Below, piece after piece: positions 14,601-25,897 of a DNA stretch of 64,000 bases. Positions within the stretch are counted from its first letter, which is position 1; each line of letters opens with the position of its first letter. The notes under the pieces are model-generated. The model saw only the letters and a list, made by a program, of their open reading frames with translations, searched no databases and had not been told where the DNA came from. A program made the translations under genes and the position numbers. Origin of the DNA: Rhynchospora pubera (lineage: Eukaryota; Streptophyta; Magnoliopsida; Poales; Cyperaceae); contig CM051462.1 in NCBI GenBank assembly GCA_028095005.1, positions 168,919,306 to 168,983,305 on the forward strand. The letters are read 5' to 3'.

Positions 14601-16558
14601 TAATACTTGAGTTCATAAACATATTATAGACTATAAAAATATGTTAAATATTGACTATTGGGATCAAAAGACTTAAAATGATTGCAAAATCGCTTGAAAT
14701 GCACAAATTTACTCAGAATCTTTAAAATCTGTACATTATTTGCGTAATTACAATGTATAATGCAATTATTTTGATTATGCGAGTTCATAAACATATTCTA
14801 CACTGTCTAAAGAGTTTAAATGTAGATTATTGTGATCAAATGACTTAAAATGAATGCAAAATCCCTTGAAATGCTCAAAGAAACTCAAAATCTTTAAAAT
14901 CTGCACATTATGTGCGTAATTACAATGTATAATCCAATAGTTTCGAAAAAGTGAGTTCATAAACATATTCTACACAATATAAAGAGCATAAATATAGATT
15001 ATTGTGATCAAATGTCGTAAAATGAATGGAAAATCACTTGAAATGCACAAATATACTCAGAATCTGTAAAATCTGCACAATATATGTGTTATTACAATGT
15101 ATAATCCAATCGTTTAGAATAAGTGAGTTTTAGTGTATTCTAGACTTTATAAAGAGTTTAAATATAGATTATTGTCATCGAATGAATTAAAATGAATGCA
15201 AAATCATTTGAAATGCTCAAATATACTCAGAATCATTAAAATATGTACATTATGTACGTAATTACATCATACAATCCAATCATTTTGCATCAGTGAGTTC
15301 ATAAAGATATTGTAGAATTTATAAAGAGTTTAAATATAGATTATTGTTACGAAATGACTTAAAATGAATACAAAATCGGTTGAAACGCTCAAATATTCAG
15401 TATCTGTAAAATTTGTACATTATGTGCGTAATTACAATATATAATACAATCGTTTTGAATAAGTGAGTTTATAAACATATTCCTGACTTTATAAAAAAAA
15501 CTTAAATGTAGATTATTATGATCAAATGACTTAAAATGAATGCAAAATCGCTTAAAACGCTCAAATATACTCAGAATCTATGAAATCCGCTCATTATGTG
15601 CGTAATTACAAGGTATAATCCAATCGTTGAGAATAAGTGAGCTTACAAACATATTCTAGACAAAATGAAGATTTTAAATATAGATTATTGGGATCAGATG
15701 ACTTAAAATGAATGAAAAAAACGCTTGAAATGCACAAATATTCTCAGAATCTTTAAAATCTGCACATTATTTGCGTAACTACAATGTATAATCCAATCGT
15801 TTTGATTAAGTGAGTTCATAAACATATTTTGGACATAAAATGTAGATTATGGTGATCAAATGACTTAAAATGAATGCAAAATCGTTTGAAATGCTCATAT
15901 ATACTCTGAATCTTTATAAGCTTCCACATTATGTGCATAATTGCAATGTATAATGCAATCGTTTTGAATAAATGAGTTCATAAACATATTGTAAAATATA
16001 TAAAGAGCTTCAATATGGATTATTATGATTAAATGATTTAAAATGAATGTATAATTGCTTGTAATGCTCAAATAAACTCAGAATCTGTAAAATCTTTACA
16101 TTATGTGCGTAATTATTGGGATCAAATGACTTAAAATGATTGCAAAATCGTTTGAAATGAAAAAATTTACTCAGAATCTTTAAAATCTGTACATTATTTG
16201 CGTAATTACAATGTACAATCCAATCGTTTTGATTAAGTGAGTTCATAAACATATTCTAGACTATCTAAAGAGCTTAAATGTAGATTATTATGATCAAATG
16301 ACTAAAAATGAAAGCAAAATCGTTTGAAATGCTCAAATATACTCTGAATTTCTAAAATCTGCATATTATATACGTAATTACAATGTATAATCCAATCATT
16401 TTGAAAAAGTGAGTTCATAAATATATTCTAGAATATATTAAGAGTATAAATATGGTTATTGTGATCAAATGACTTAAAATTAATGCAAAATCATTTGAAA
16501 TGCCCAAATATACTCAGAAACTGTAAAATCTTTACATTATGTGCGTAATTACAATGTA
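2652..16558. repeat. Homogeneous core: six near-identical HOR copies
   Basis: HOR starts are 2652, 4970, 7288, 9606, 11924 and 14242, with the next at 16559. Spacings are five times 2,318 bp and once 2,317 bp. By eye the first five copies differ only at scattered single bases, for example c at 6694 where other copies have t. Copy six (14242-16558) carries visibly more substitutions, for example near 15007, 15078 and 15256. This is the signature of recent unequal exchange or conversion acting on whole HOR blocks. Confidence 0.93.
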
Positions 16559-17683
16559 TAATCCAAGCGTCTAGAATAAGTATGTTCATAAGTGTATTCT
16601 CGACTTTATAAATAGATTAAATATAGATTACTGTGATCAAATGAATTATAATGAATGTAAAAACAATCGAAATGCTCAAATAAACTCAGAATCATTAAAA
16701 CCTGCTCATTATGTGCGTAATTACAACGTATAATCTAATCATTTTGCATAAGTAAGTTCGTAAACATATTGTAGAATTTATAAAGAGCTTAAATATAGAT
16801 TACTATGATCAGATGACTTAAAATGAATGCATAAACGCTTGAAATGCTCAAATATTTTCTGAATCGGTAATATCTGCACTTTATTTGCGTTATCACAATG
16901 TATAATCCAACCGTTTATAATACTTGAGTTCATAAACATATTATAGACTATAAAAATATGTTAAATATTGACTATTGGGATCAAATGACTTAAAATGAAT
17001 GCAAAATCGTTTGAAATGCTCATATATACTCTGAATCTATATAATCTTCCACATTATGTGCATAATTGCCATGTATAATGCAATCGTTTTGAATAAATGA
17101 GTTCATAAACATATTGTAAAATATATAAAGAGCTTCAATATGGATTATTATGATTAAATGATTTAAAATGAATGTATAATTTCTTGTAATGCTCAAATAA
17201 ACTCAGAATCTGTAAAATCTTTACATTATGTGCGTAATTATTGGGATCAAATGACTTAAAATGATTGCAAAATCGTTTGAAATGAAAACGTTTACTCAGA
17301 ATCTTTAAAATCTGTACATTATTTGCGTAATTACAATGTACAATCCAATCGTTTTGATTAAGTGAGTTCATAAACATATTCTAGACTATCTAAAGAGCTT
17401 AAATGTTGATTATTATGATCAAATGACTAAAAATAAAAGCAAAATCGTTTGAAATGCTCAAATATACTCTGAATTTCTAAAATCTGCACATTATATACGT
17501 AATTACAATGTATAATCCAATCATTTTGAAAAAGTGAGTTTATAAATATATTCTAGAATATATAAAGAGTATAAATATGGTTATTGTGATCAAATGACTT
17601 AAAATAAATGCAAAATCATTTGAATTGCCCAAATATACTCAGAAACTAAAAAATCTTTACATTATGTGCGTAATTACAATGTA
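16559..17683. repeat. HOR copy 7, shortened by an internal ~1.19-kb deletion
   Basis: This copy is 1,125 bp instead of about 2,318. It follows the normal order through the third monomer, then jumps near 16975-16990 (at GGGATCAAATGACTT) into the monomer that normally starts about 1,190 bp later, and continues normally to the next HOR start at 17684. The joint lies within sequence shared by both monomers, consistent with unequal exchange between about seven monomers in register. Confidence 0.85.
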
Positions 17684-19737
17684 TAATCCAAGCGTTTAGA
17701 ATAGGTATGTTCATAAGTGTATTCTCGACTTTATAAAGAGATTAAATATAGATTACTGTGATCAAATGAATTATAATGAATGTAAAAACAATCGAAATGC
17801 TCAAATAAACTCAGAATCATTAAAACCTGCTCATTATGTGCGTAATTACAACGTATAATCTAATCATTTTGCATAAGTAAGTTCGAAAACATATTGTAGA
17901 ATTTATAAAGAGCTTAAATATAGATTACATGATCAGATGACTTAAAATGAATGCATAAACGCTTGAAATGCTCAAATATTTTCTGAATCGGTAATATCTG
18001 CACTTTATTTGCGTTATTACAATGTATAATCCAACCGTTTATAATACTTGAGTTCATAAACATATTATAGACTATAAAAATATGTTAAATATTGACTATT
18101 GGGATCAAAAGACTTAAAATGATTGCAAAATCGCTTGAAATGCACAAATTTACTCAGAATCTTTAAGATCTGAACATTATTTGCGTAATTACAATGTATA
18201 ATGCAATTATTTTGATTATGCGAGTTCATAAACATATTCTACACTGTCTAAAGTGTTTAAATGTAGATTATTGTGATTAAATGACTTAAAATGAATGCAA
18301 AATCCCTTGAAATGCTCAAAGAAACTCAAAATCTTTAAAATCTGCACATTATGTGCGTAATTACAATGAATAATCCAATAGTTTCGAAAAAGTGAGTTCA
18401 TAAACATATTCTACACAATATAAAGAGCATAAATATAGATTATTGTGATCAAATGTCGTAAAATGAATGGAAAATCACTTGAAATGCACAAATATACTCA
18501 GAATCTGTAAAATCTGCACATTATATGCGTTATTACAATGTATAATCCAATCGTTTAAAATAAGTGAGTTTTAGTGTATTCTAGACTTTATAAAAAGTTT
18601 AAATATAGATTATTGTCATCGAATGAATTAAAATGAATGCAAAATCATTTGAAATGCTCAAATATACTCAGAATCATTAAAATATGCACATTATGTGCGT
18701 AATTACATCATATAATCCAATCATTTTGCATCAGTGAGTTCAAAAAGATATTGTAGAATTTATAAAGAGTTTAAATATAGATTATTGTTATAAAATGACT
18801 TAAAATGAATACAAAATCGGTTGAAACGCTCAAATATTCAGTATCTGCAAAATTTGTACATTATGTGCGTAATTACAATATATAATACAATCGTTTTGAA
18901 TAAGTGAGTTCATAAACATATTCCAGACTTTATAAAAAAACTTAAATATAGATTATTATGATCAAATGACTTAAAATGAATGCAAAATCGCTTAAAATGC
19001 TCAAATATACTCAGAATCTATGAAATCCGCTCATTATGTGTGTAATTACAAGGTATAATCCAAACGTTTAGAATAAGTTAGCTTACAAACATATTCTAGA
19101 CAATATGAAGATTTTAAATATAGATTATTGGGATAAAATGACATAAAATTAATGCAAAATTGCTTGTAATGCTCACATAAACTCAGAATCTTTAAAATCT
19201 GCACACTATTTTAGTAACTACAATGTATAATCCAATTGTTTCGATTAAGTGAGTTCATAAACATATTTTGGACTATCTAAAGAGTTTAAATGTAGATTAT
19301 GGTGATCAAATGACTTAAAATGAATGCAAAATCATTTGAAATGCTCATATATACTCTGAATCTTTATAATCTCCACATTATGTGCATAATTGCAATGTAT
19401 AATGCAATCATTTTGAATAAATGAGTTCATAAACATACTGTAAAATCTATAAGGAGATTAAATATGGATTATTATGATTAAATAATTTAAAAATGAATGT
19501 ATAATTGCTTGTAATGCTCAAATAAACTCAGAATCTGTGAAATCTTTACATTATGTGCGTAATTACAATGTATAATCCAATAGTTTTGAATAACATAAGC
19601 AAATTCTAGACTTTATAAAATGTTTAAATATAGATTATTGTGACCAAATGACTTGAAATGAATGCAAAATGTTTTGAAATACTCAAATATACTCAGAAAC
19701 TGTAAAATAGGCACATTATATGTGTAATTACAATGTA
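17684..19737. repeat. HOR copy 8, older version lacking the hybrid monomer
   Basis: It carries more substitutions than copies 1-6 and is about 2,054 bp. At the place where younger copies have the 266-bp hybrid unit (GTAATTATTGGGATC joint), this copy has a normal 173-bp monomer (19400-19573) followed by a 165-bp unit and then the next HOR start at 19738. It therefore appears to preserve an arrangement from before the extra ~1.5 monomers were added, or else a separate lineage of the HOR. Confidence 0.7.
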
Positions 19738-22364
19738 TAATCCAAGTGTTTAGAATAAGTATGTTCATAACTGTATTACCGATTTTATTAAAAGATTAAA
19801 TATAGATTAGTGTGATCAAATGAATTATAATGAATGTAAAAACGATCAAAATGCTAAAAAATACTCAGAATCATTAAAACCTGCTCATTATGTGCGTAAT
19901 TACAACGTAAAATCTAATCATTTTGCATAAGTAAGTTCATAAACATATTTTAGAATTTATAAAGAGCTTAAATATAGATTACTGTGATCAAATGACTTAA
20001 AATGAATGCAAAAACGCTTGAAAAGCTCAAATATTTTCTGAATCGGTAATATCTGCACTTTATTTGCGTTATTACAATGTATAATCCAACCGTTTTGAAT
20101 ACTTGAGTTCATAAACATATTATAGACTATAAAATATGTTATATATTGATTATTGGGATCAAAAAACTTAAAATGATTGCAAAATCGCTTGAAATGCACA
20201 CATTTACTCAGAATCTTTAAAATCTGTACATTATTTGCGTAATTACAATGTATAATCCAATCGTTTTAATTAAGTGAGTTCATAAACGTATTCTACACTG
20301 TCTAAAGAGTTTAAATGTAGATTATTGTGATGAAATGACTTAAAATGAATGCCAATCCCTTGAAATGCTCAAAGATACTCAAAATCTTTAAAATCTGCAC
20401 ATTATGTGCGTAATTACAATGTATAATCCAATAGTTTTGAAAAAGTGAGTTCATAAACATATTCTAGACAATATAAAGAGCATAAATATAGATTATTCTG
20501 ATAAAAAATACAAATCTCAAATATACTCAGAATAATTAACATCTACACATTATGTGCGTAATCATAACATATAATCTAATTGTTTTTTACAGAAGTGTGT
20601 TCATAAACATATTGTAGAAATTGTAAAGAGATTAAATATAGTTTACTGTGATCAGATGACTTAAAATGAATGAAAAAAACGCTTGAAATGCACAAATATT
20701 CTCTGAATCTGTAAAAGCTGCACATTATTTGCGTAATTACAATGTATATTCCAACCATTTTGAATAAGTGAGTTCATAAACATATTCTAGAGTATAAAAA
20801 GTGGTTAAATGTAGATTATTGTGATCAAATGATTTAAAATGAATGCAAAATCGCTTTAAATGCTCAAATATAATCAGAATCTTTAAAATCTGCACATTAT
20901 TTGAGTTAATGCAATGTATAATCCAATCGTTTAGAATAAGTGTGTAGATAAGCATATTTTAGACTTTATAAAGAGCTTAAATATAGATTACTGTGATCAA
21001 ATGACTTAAAATGAATGCAAAATCGCTTTAAATGCTCAAATATAATCAGAATCTTTAAAATCTGCACATTATTTGAGTTAATGCAATGTATAATCCAATC
21101 GTTTAGAATAAGTGTGTAGATAAGCATATTTTTAGACTTTATAAAGAGCTTAAATATAGATTACTGTGATCAAATGACTTAAAATGAATGCAAAATCGCT
21201 TGAAATGCAGAAATATGCACATAATCATTAAAATCTGCACATTATGTACGTAATTACAACGTATAATCCAATTATTTTGCATAAGTGAGTTCATACACAT
21301 ATTGTATAATTTGTAAAAAGCTTAAATATAGGTTACTGTGATAAAATCGGTTGAAATTCTCATATATACTCAGTATCTGTAAAATCTGTACATTATGTGC
21401 GTAATTACAATGTATAATGCAATCGTTTTGTATAAACGAGTACATATAAATATATTCCAGACTTTATAAAAGGCTTAAAAATAGAATATTGTGCTCAAAT
21501 GACTTAAATTGAATGCAAAGTCGCTTAAACGCTCAAATATACCTAGAATCTATAATATCTGTACATTATGTGCATAATTACAATGGTTTTGTACAAGTGA
21601 GTTCACAAACATATTCTATAATGTATAAAGAGCTTAAATATAGATTATTGGGATCAAATGGCTTAAAATGAATGCTAAATCGTTTGAAATGCTCAAATAT
21701 ACTCTGAATTTGTAAAATCTGAACATTATTTACGTAATTACATTATATAATCCTATCGTTTAGATTAAGTGAGTTCATAAACATATTCTAGACTATATAA
21801 AGAGCATAAATATATATTATTGGGATCCAATGACTTAAAATGAAAGCAAAATCGCTTGAAATGCTCAAATATACTCAGAATCTTTAAAATCTGCACATTA
21901 TATTCGTAATTACAATATATAATCCAATCGTTTAAATTAAGTGAGTTTGTAAACATATTCTAGACATTCTAAAGAGCTTGAATGTAGATTATTTTGATCA
22001 AATGACTTAAAATTAAAGCAAAATCGCTTGAAATGCTCAAATATATTATGAATCTGTAAACTCTGCACATTATATGCGTAATTACAATGTATAATCCAAT
22101 CTTTTTGAATAAGTGAGTTCCCAAGCATATTCTAGACTTTATAAAGAGCTTAAATATAGATTATTGTGATAAGAAAGAATATAAAATCGCTTGAAAAGCT
22201 CAAATAAATTCAGAATCATTAGCTTTTGCACATTATGTGCATAATTACAACGTATTATCAAATATTTTTACATAAGTGAGTTCATATATATATTTTAGAA
22301 TTGATAAAGAGCTTAAATATTGATTACTGTGATCAAATAACTTAAAATGAATACAAAATCACTT
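19738..22364. repeat. Diverged array edge
   Basis: Monomer order 1-5 of the HOR is still recognisable to about 20500; after that monomers are irregular, truncated and diverged. A local, very recent 172-bp duplication is visible: the block starting GAATGCAAAATCGCTTTAAA occurs at 20841 and 21013, almost unchanged. Homology to the satellite stops at about 22364, where the AT-rich inverted-repeat element begins. Confidence 0.85.
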
Positions 22365-22625
22365 GGATACCAAATTTTATGTTTTTTTTTGAATTTTTTT
22401 TCTATATATCATGTTATTTTCAAATTGAAAGGTCAGAAATACTCATTTATAGTATTTTTGAAAATAGCATAACATATAGCAAAAAAAATATAAATTTTGG
22501 TTTCCTAGGAGATTTCAATATGGAGAATAATTTGAATGGTTCGGATCGACTGTATGAATTTTAGATTTTAAAAAAACGACTCCAGTATACGGACGATCCG
22601 TATGTTGGAGTATACTTTAGCCCAA
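22365..22625. mobile_element. Left-truncated palindrome-core MITE (copy 1)
   Basis: It matches the centre and right half of the element at 23351-23741: a self-complementary AT core (ACCAAATTTTA..TAAATTTTGG type), then TTCGGATCGACTGTATGAAT, then the terminal motif GGAGTATACTTTAGCC. The left terminal inverted repeat is missing, and the satellite begins at the break. Confidence 0.7.
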
Positions 22626-22626
22626 G

Positions 22627-22990
22627 TGCCATAGATGGCAATGCTATCCATTTTTATTTTGAGTCAGTATTCAAGATCCAAAATTCAATCGGTAATTCCA
22701 AACCGTTCAAGTTGATCACCATATTGAAATACCCTTGGAGATTAATTTTACATTTTTACGATTTTTTTTATATTTATTATGATATTTTCAAATTGAAGAG
22801 TCTGACTCTAATTATAGTGTTTTTAAAAATATCATAATAAATTGCAGAAATATTCGAAAAATGTAAAATTTGGTCTCCAAGGTTATTTTAATACGGCGAA
22901 TAACTTAAAAGGTTCGGATTGAGCATTTGAATTTTAGATATCGAAAACGACACTATGGCTCAGGACCCTCTGTGTCATCTATGACACGTT
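22627..22990. mobile_element. Palindrome-core MITE-like element (copy 2)
   Basis: Contains the same AT-rich self-complementary core flanked by GAACCGTT/GGTTCGG-type arms. The ends carry a GCCATAGATGGCA palindrome on the left and CTGTGTCATCTATGAC on the right. The boundaries are approximate and no target duplication was seen. Non-coding. Confidence 0.5.
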
Positions 22991-22992
22991 TT

Positions 22993-23334
22993 ACTATGGT
23001 AAATCGCGACTCATAGAGGGTTTGTGAAGTCGCGTTCAAAATCCGATCCAAACCGTCTAATACGATCTTCCTATCGAAATCTACATGTAGACAAAATTTT
23101 ATATTTTTTTCAAATCTTTTAAATAAATTTTTTTAAATTTTAGAATATCGTTAATCTAATTAGTTCTGAACAGTTCAGAAACAGCTGTTTTTAAAAATCC
23201 GAAAAAATACTTAAACATTTCAAAAAATATATATAAAATTTGGTCTACATGAAGATTTCAATAGGGATATTGTATTAAATGGTTTGAATTGGTCATTTTG
23301 AACAACTAGGAGTTTTTGAGCGCGACTCACCATA
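22993..23334. mobile_element. Palindrome-core MITE-like element (copy 3)
   Basis: The ends form an imperfect inverted repeat (TATGGTAAATCGCGACTC on the left, GCGCGACTCACCATA on the right). The middle has the ACAAAATTTTATATTTTTT / AAAATATATATAAAATTTGG core shared with its neighbours. A short TA microsatellite follows. Non-coding. Confidence 0.55.
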
Positions 23335-23350
23335 TATATATATATATATA

Positions 23351-23741
23351 GATTGGCTAAAGTATACTCCAGCATATAGATAGCCCGTATGCTGGAGTCG
23401 TTTCTCACAATCTAAAATGCATACAGTCGATCCGAAGCTTTCAAATTGTTCTCCATATTGAAATCTCCTAGGAAACTAAAATTTATATTTTTTCGAATTT
23501 TTTTACTATATATTATGTTATTTTTAAAAAAATATTGTAAAGGAGTTGTAAAGGAGTATTTCTGACCATTCAATTTTAAAATAGCAAAAAAATTCGAAAA
23601 AATGTAAAATTTGGTCTTGAAAGATATTTTTATATGGAGAACAACTTGAACGGTTTGGATCGACTGTTTGAATTTTAGATTTTGAGAAACGACTCCAGCA
23701 TACGGGTTTAATCCGTATGCTGGAGTATACTTTAGCCAATC
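23351..23741. mobile_element. Palindrome-core MITE with GATTGGCTAAAG ends (copy 4, complete)
   Basis: Both termini are present: GATTGGCTAAAGTATACTCC on the left and its complement, GGAGTATACTTTAGCCAATC, on the right. Inside are near-complementary halves meeting at an AT-rich centre around 23540, so the whole ~390 bp could fold on itself. It sits between TA and CT microsatellites, which hides any target duplication. The terminal GATTGGCTAAA is shared with the next element. Confidence 0.75.
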
Positions 23742-23773
23742 TCTCTCTCTCTCTCTCTATATATATATCTAGA

Positions 23774-24733
23774 GATTGGCTAAAATGCTTTGCAAAGCAT
23801 AGAGAGTCTGTGCTTTGGAATTTCCGTCCGTAGGATCAGAGTTCAGATTCGTAGTGAGATCGAATCGAAGAGCTCAGCTTTCATGCGCTGAGGTCTCCGA
23901 ATTTCTCTGTCAATTTAAAATTTGCCGTCTATTCCTTTCTCTTCCGTTTGAGAGAGCCTTTCTTCTTCAACACCTTTCGTTAAAGAAAAAAAAAAAAAAT
24001 TCTCCTTCCTTCACATGGTTCTCTCTTTTGCCGATTACATGAGATTGAAAGCCCTCTCGACTCTCTCCCTCTGCCCCTCGTAGAACTAGCTGTTTCTCCA
24101 ACCTCGCGCCAGACAGATCGCCTCCCCTTCCTCTGACTCGAAACCCTAGGGCGGTCTGTCCACCTCTATTCTTGCGACTGTAACAGATCCTTGGTATTGA
24201 GCATCACTTTAATAACCATTCCCAAATCGAGTTTATGGCGCCATTATTAGCATAAGAAGTTAAAAGAGAGAGAGAGAGAGAGCGAGACTAAGAATGTGGC
24301 TTTTCAACGGTTCAAATCGCAAGAAGATTGGGTCGTAGTCCGACTAGGGTTTCGAGGTGAGAAAAAGGACCGGTGTAGGTTTTCGATCCGTGGTGCGAGG
24401 GACAAAGGGAGAAAGTCGAGATGGGTCCTAAATTTCTATTTAATCTCATGGAATCGGAAGAAGCAGAGGTTCTCAGAGAGGGAGAGCATGAGATGAGGTC
24501 AAGAGGACGAAAGAATTTTTTTTTTTTTTGATGAAGGGCGCTGAAGGAGACTCTCTCAAACGGAAGAGACAGAGTTAGACGGATAATTTTTAATTTGACG
24601 GAGAAATCGGAGATCTCAGCGCATGAAAGCTGAGCCATCCGATTCGATCTCTCCACGAATCTGAATTCTGATCCTATGGACAGAAACTCCAAAGCACAGA
24701 CCCTCTGTGCTTTGCAAAGCATTTTAGCCAATC
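23774..24733. mobile_element. Long-TIR element carrying genic-looking sequence
   Basis: Terminal inverted repeats of about 225 bp (23774-24001 and 24509-24733) both start GATTGGCTAAAATGCTTTGC and end at an A/T homopolymer. The ~500-bp centre is unlike its AT-rich neighbours: it has CT/GA tracts, GAAACCCTAGGG and a ~66-codon plus-strand frame (24296-24496), resembling a plant promoter/5' UTR. No transposase is encoded. The long TIRs plus non-transposon filler suggest a Pack-type element with captured host sequence; the donor gene is not recognisable. Confidence 0.65.
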
Positions 24734-24737
24734 TATC

Positions 24738-24773
<36 letters not shown>

Positions 24774-25147
24774 ATGGCTAACATGCCAATGATGGCACAG
24801 AGGTCCCGTGCCAAAAAGTCATTTTTCGAGCATATTAAATCCAAATGCTCAATCCGAACAGTTCAAGTTATTCACCATATTAAAATATTCTTGGAGACCA
24901 AATTTTACATTTTTTCGAATTTTTCTACTATTTATTATGATATTTTTAAAAAACGTTATAATTGGAGTATTTTAGACCCTTCAATTTGAATATATCAAAA
25001 TAAATAGCAAAAAAAATCCAAAAAAATGTAAAATTTGGTCTCCAATGGTATTTTAATATGGTGATCAATTTGAACGGTTTGGATTGACCTAAAAAAATGT
25101 CTAAAAAAAGACATCTATGGCATTGCCATCTATAACACTTTAGCCCA
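24774..25147. mobile_element. Palindrome-core MITE (copy 5)
   Basis: Ends ATGGCTAACATGCCA on the left and ATAACACTTTAGCCCAC on the right are imperfect inverted repeats. The core has the family's GAGACCAAATTTTACATTTT / AAAATGTAAAATTTGGTCTC complementarity around an AT-rich centre. It is flanked by GA and CT microsatellites. Non-coding. Confidence 0.6.
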
Positions 25148-25204
25148 CCTCTCTCTCTCTCTCTATATATATATAGTGGATGGATAAAATACACTCTGGT
25201 GCCT

Positions 25205-25432
25205 TTGCTGGGTGGGCGCTACCTCGCTTAATGAAAAGCATCAGAAGAATGAACTTAAGATAAATGAGTTTAATCAGGATTGCCTCGCCCCTTCCATGAA
25301 TGTTCTTATGTGTGAACTCGCTTTAGGGCTCAGTTTTCTTCCAACTTGGCAGAAATTCTTTCCAATTTCTGTTCAATCTGCTCTTCCAAACTCTTCTTCA
25401 GATCATTGCCCAATTATTCTTTCTTTCTCTAC
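25205..25432 (+). pseudogene. LINE endonuclease C-terminal fragment
   Basis: A plus-strand frame of 83 codons (25212-25463) ends with a PTWQKFFPISVQ..SDHCPIIL stretch. W-x-x-x-P followed by SDHCPI is the conserved end of the APE-type endonuclease of plant L1 ORF2 proteins, where SDHCPI supplies the catalytic Asp-His. The preceding residues (GATSLNEKHQKN) also sit where that domain expects them. It is a fragment with no RT following; another MITE core begins at 25480. Confidence 0.6.
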
Positions 25433-25479
25433 TTATTTCTACGGATCGTCTCTCGTACACTAGAGGCATTTTTGAAATT

Positions 25480-25720
25480 TAAAAAATCCAACGGTCGATC
25501 TGAACCGTTTAAGTTGTTCTCCATATTGAAAAACTCTTGGATACCAAAATTTACATTTTTTTAAGAAACTGTTTGCTATATATTATGATATTTTCAGAAA
25601 AATACTATAATTGGAGTATTTCAGACCCTCCGATTTGAAAATATCATAATATATAGCAAAAAAATTTCGAAAAAAATATAAAATTTGGTCTCTGAGAGTT
25701 TTTCAATACGAAGAAATTGG
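25480..25720. mobile_element. Palindrome-core MITE, ends missing (copy 6)
   Basis: Contains ACGGTCGATCTGAACCGTTT, then the core TTGGATACCAAAATTTACAT, the complementary AAATATAAAATTTGGTCTC, and GAGAGTTTTTCAATA. No terminal GGCTAAA motif is seen on either side. Just downstream (25735-25820) is a short tandem repeat of TGTATTCAAATCGATCTTG, two copies about 60 bp apart. Confidence 0.55.
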
Positions 25721-25897
25721 TGCTTTTGTACACTGCGAATCTTGATCAATGGATCTGTATTCAAATCGATCTTGTGAATCCTGATCATTGGATGTGTATT
25801 CAAATCGATCTTGATGATGTCGCTAGATGAATAATTTTTCTAATGCGCCTCTTCTTTATTTTGTTCAAACCTTCTTCTCGATATCTTTTGTTCTCTC

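Larger units (their letters stand above)
2650..22364. repeat. Tandem satellite array, ~172-bp monomer in a 2,318-bp higher-order repeat
   Basis: The monomer is AT-rich and can be recognised by TGCGTAATTACAATGTATAA, followed by GTGAGTTCATAAACATATTC and a GATCAAATGACTTAAAATGA block. Anchoring on TAATCC gives unit starts in the first HOR at 2652, 2824, 2996, 3168, 3340, 3512, 3682, 3852, 4026, 4199, 4361, 4627 and 4799, and the next HOR at 4970. Most steps are 170-174 bp; 4199-4361 is 162 bp and 4361-4627 is a 266-bp hybrid of about 1.5 monomers. The whole set repeats every 2,318 bp. Length and homogeneity resemble centromeric or pericentromeric plant satellites, but I do not recognise the family. 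Repeated 63- and 80-codon minus-strand frames are by-products of the repeat, not genes. Confidence 0.97.

Noticed and set aside
3185..18407. Repeated 63- and 80-codon minus-strand open frames, once each per HOR
   Set aside because: They recur only because the satellite repeats, have AT-rich random-like composition, and lie across monomer boundaries. There is no promoter or family.
2650..22364. CRISPR-like array
   Set aside because: Units are contiguous ~172-bp monomers without unique spacers in an evident plant sequence.
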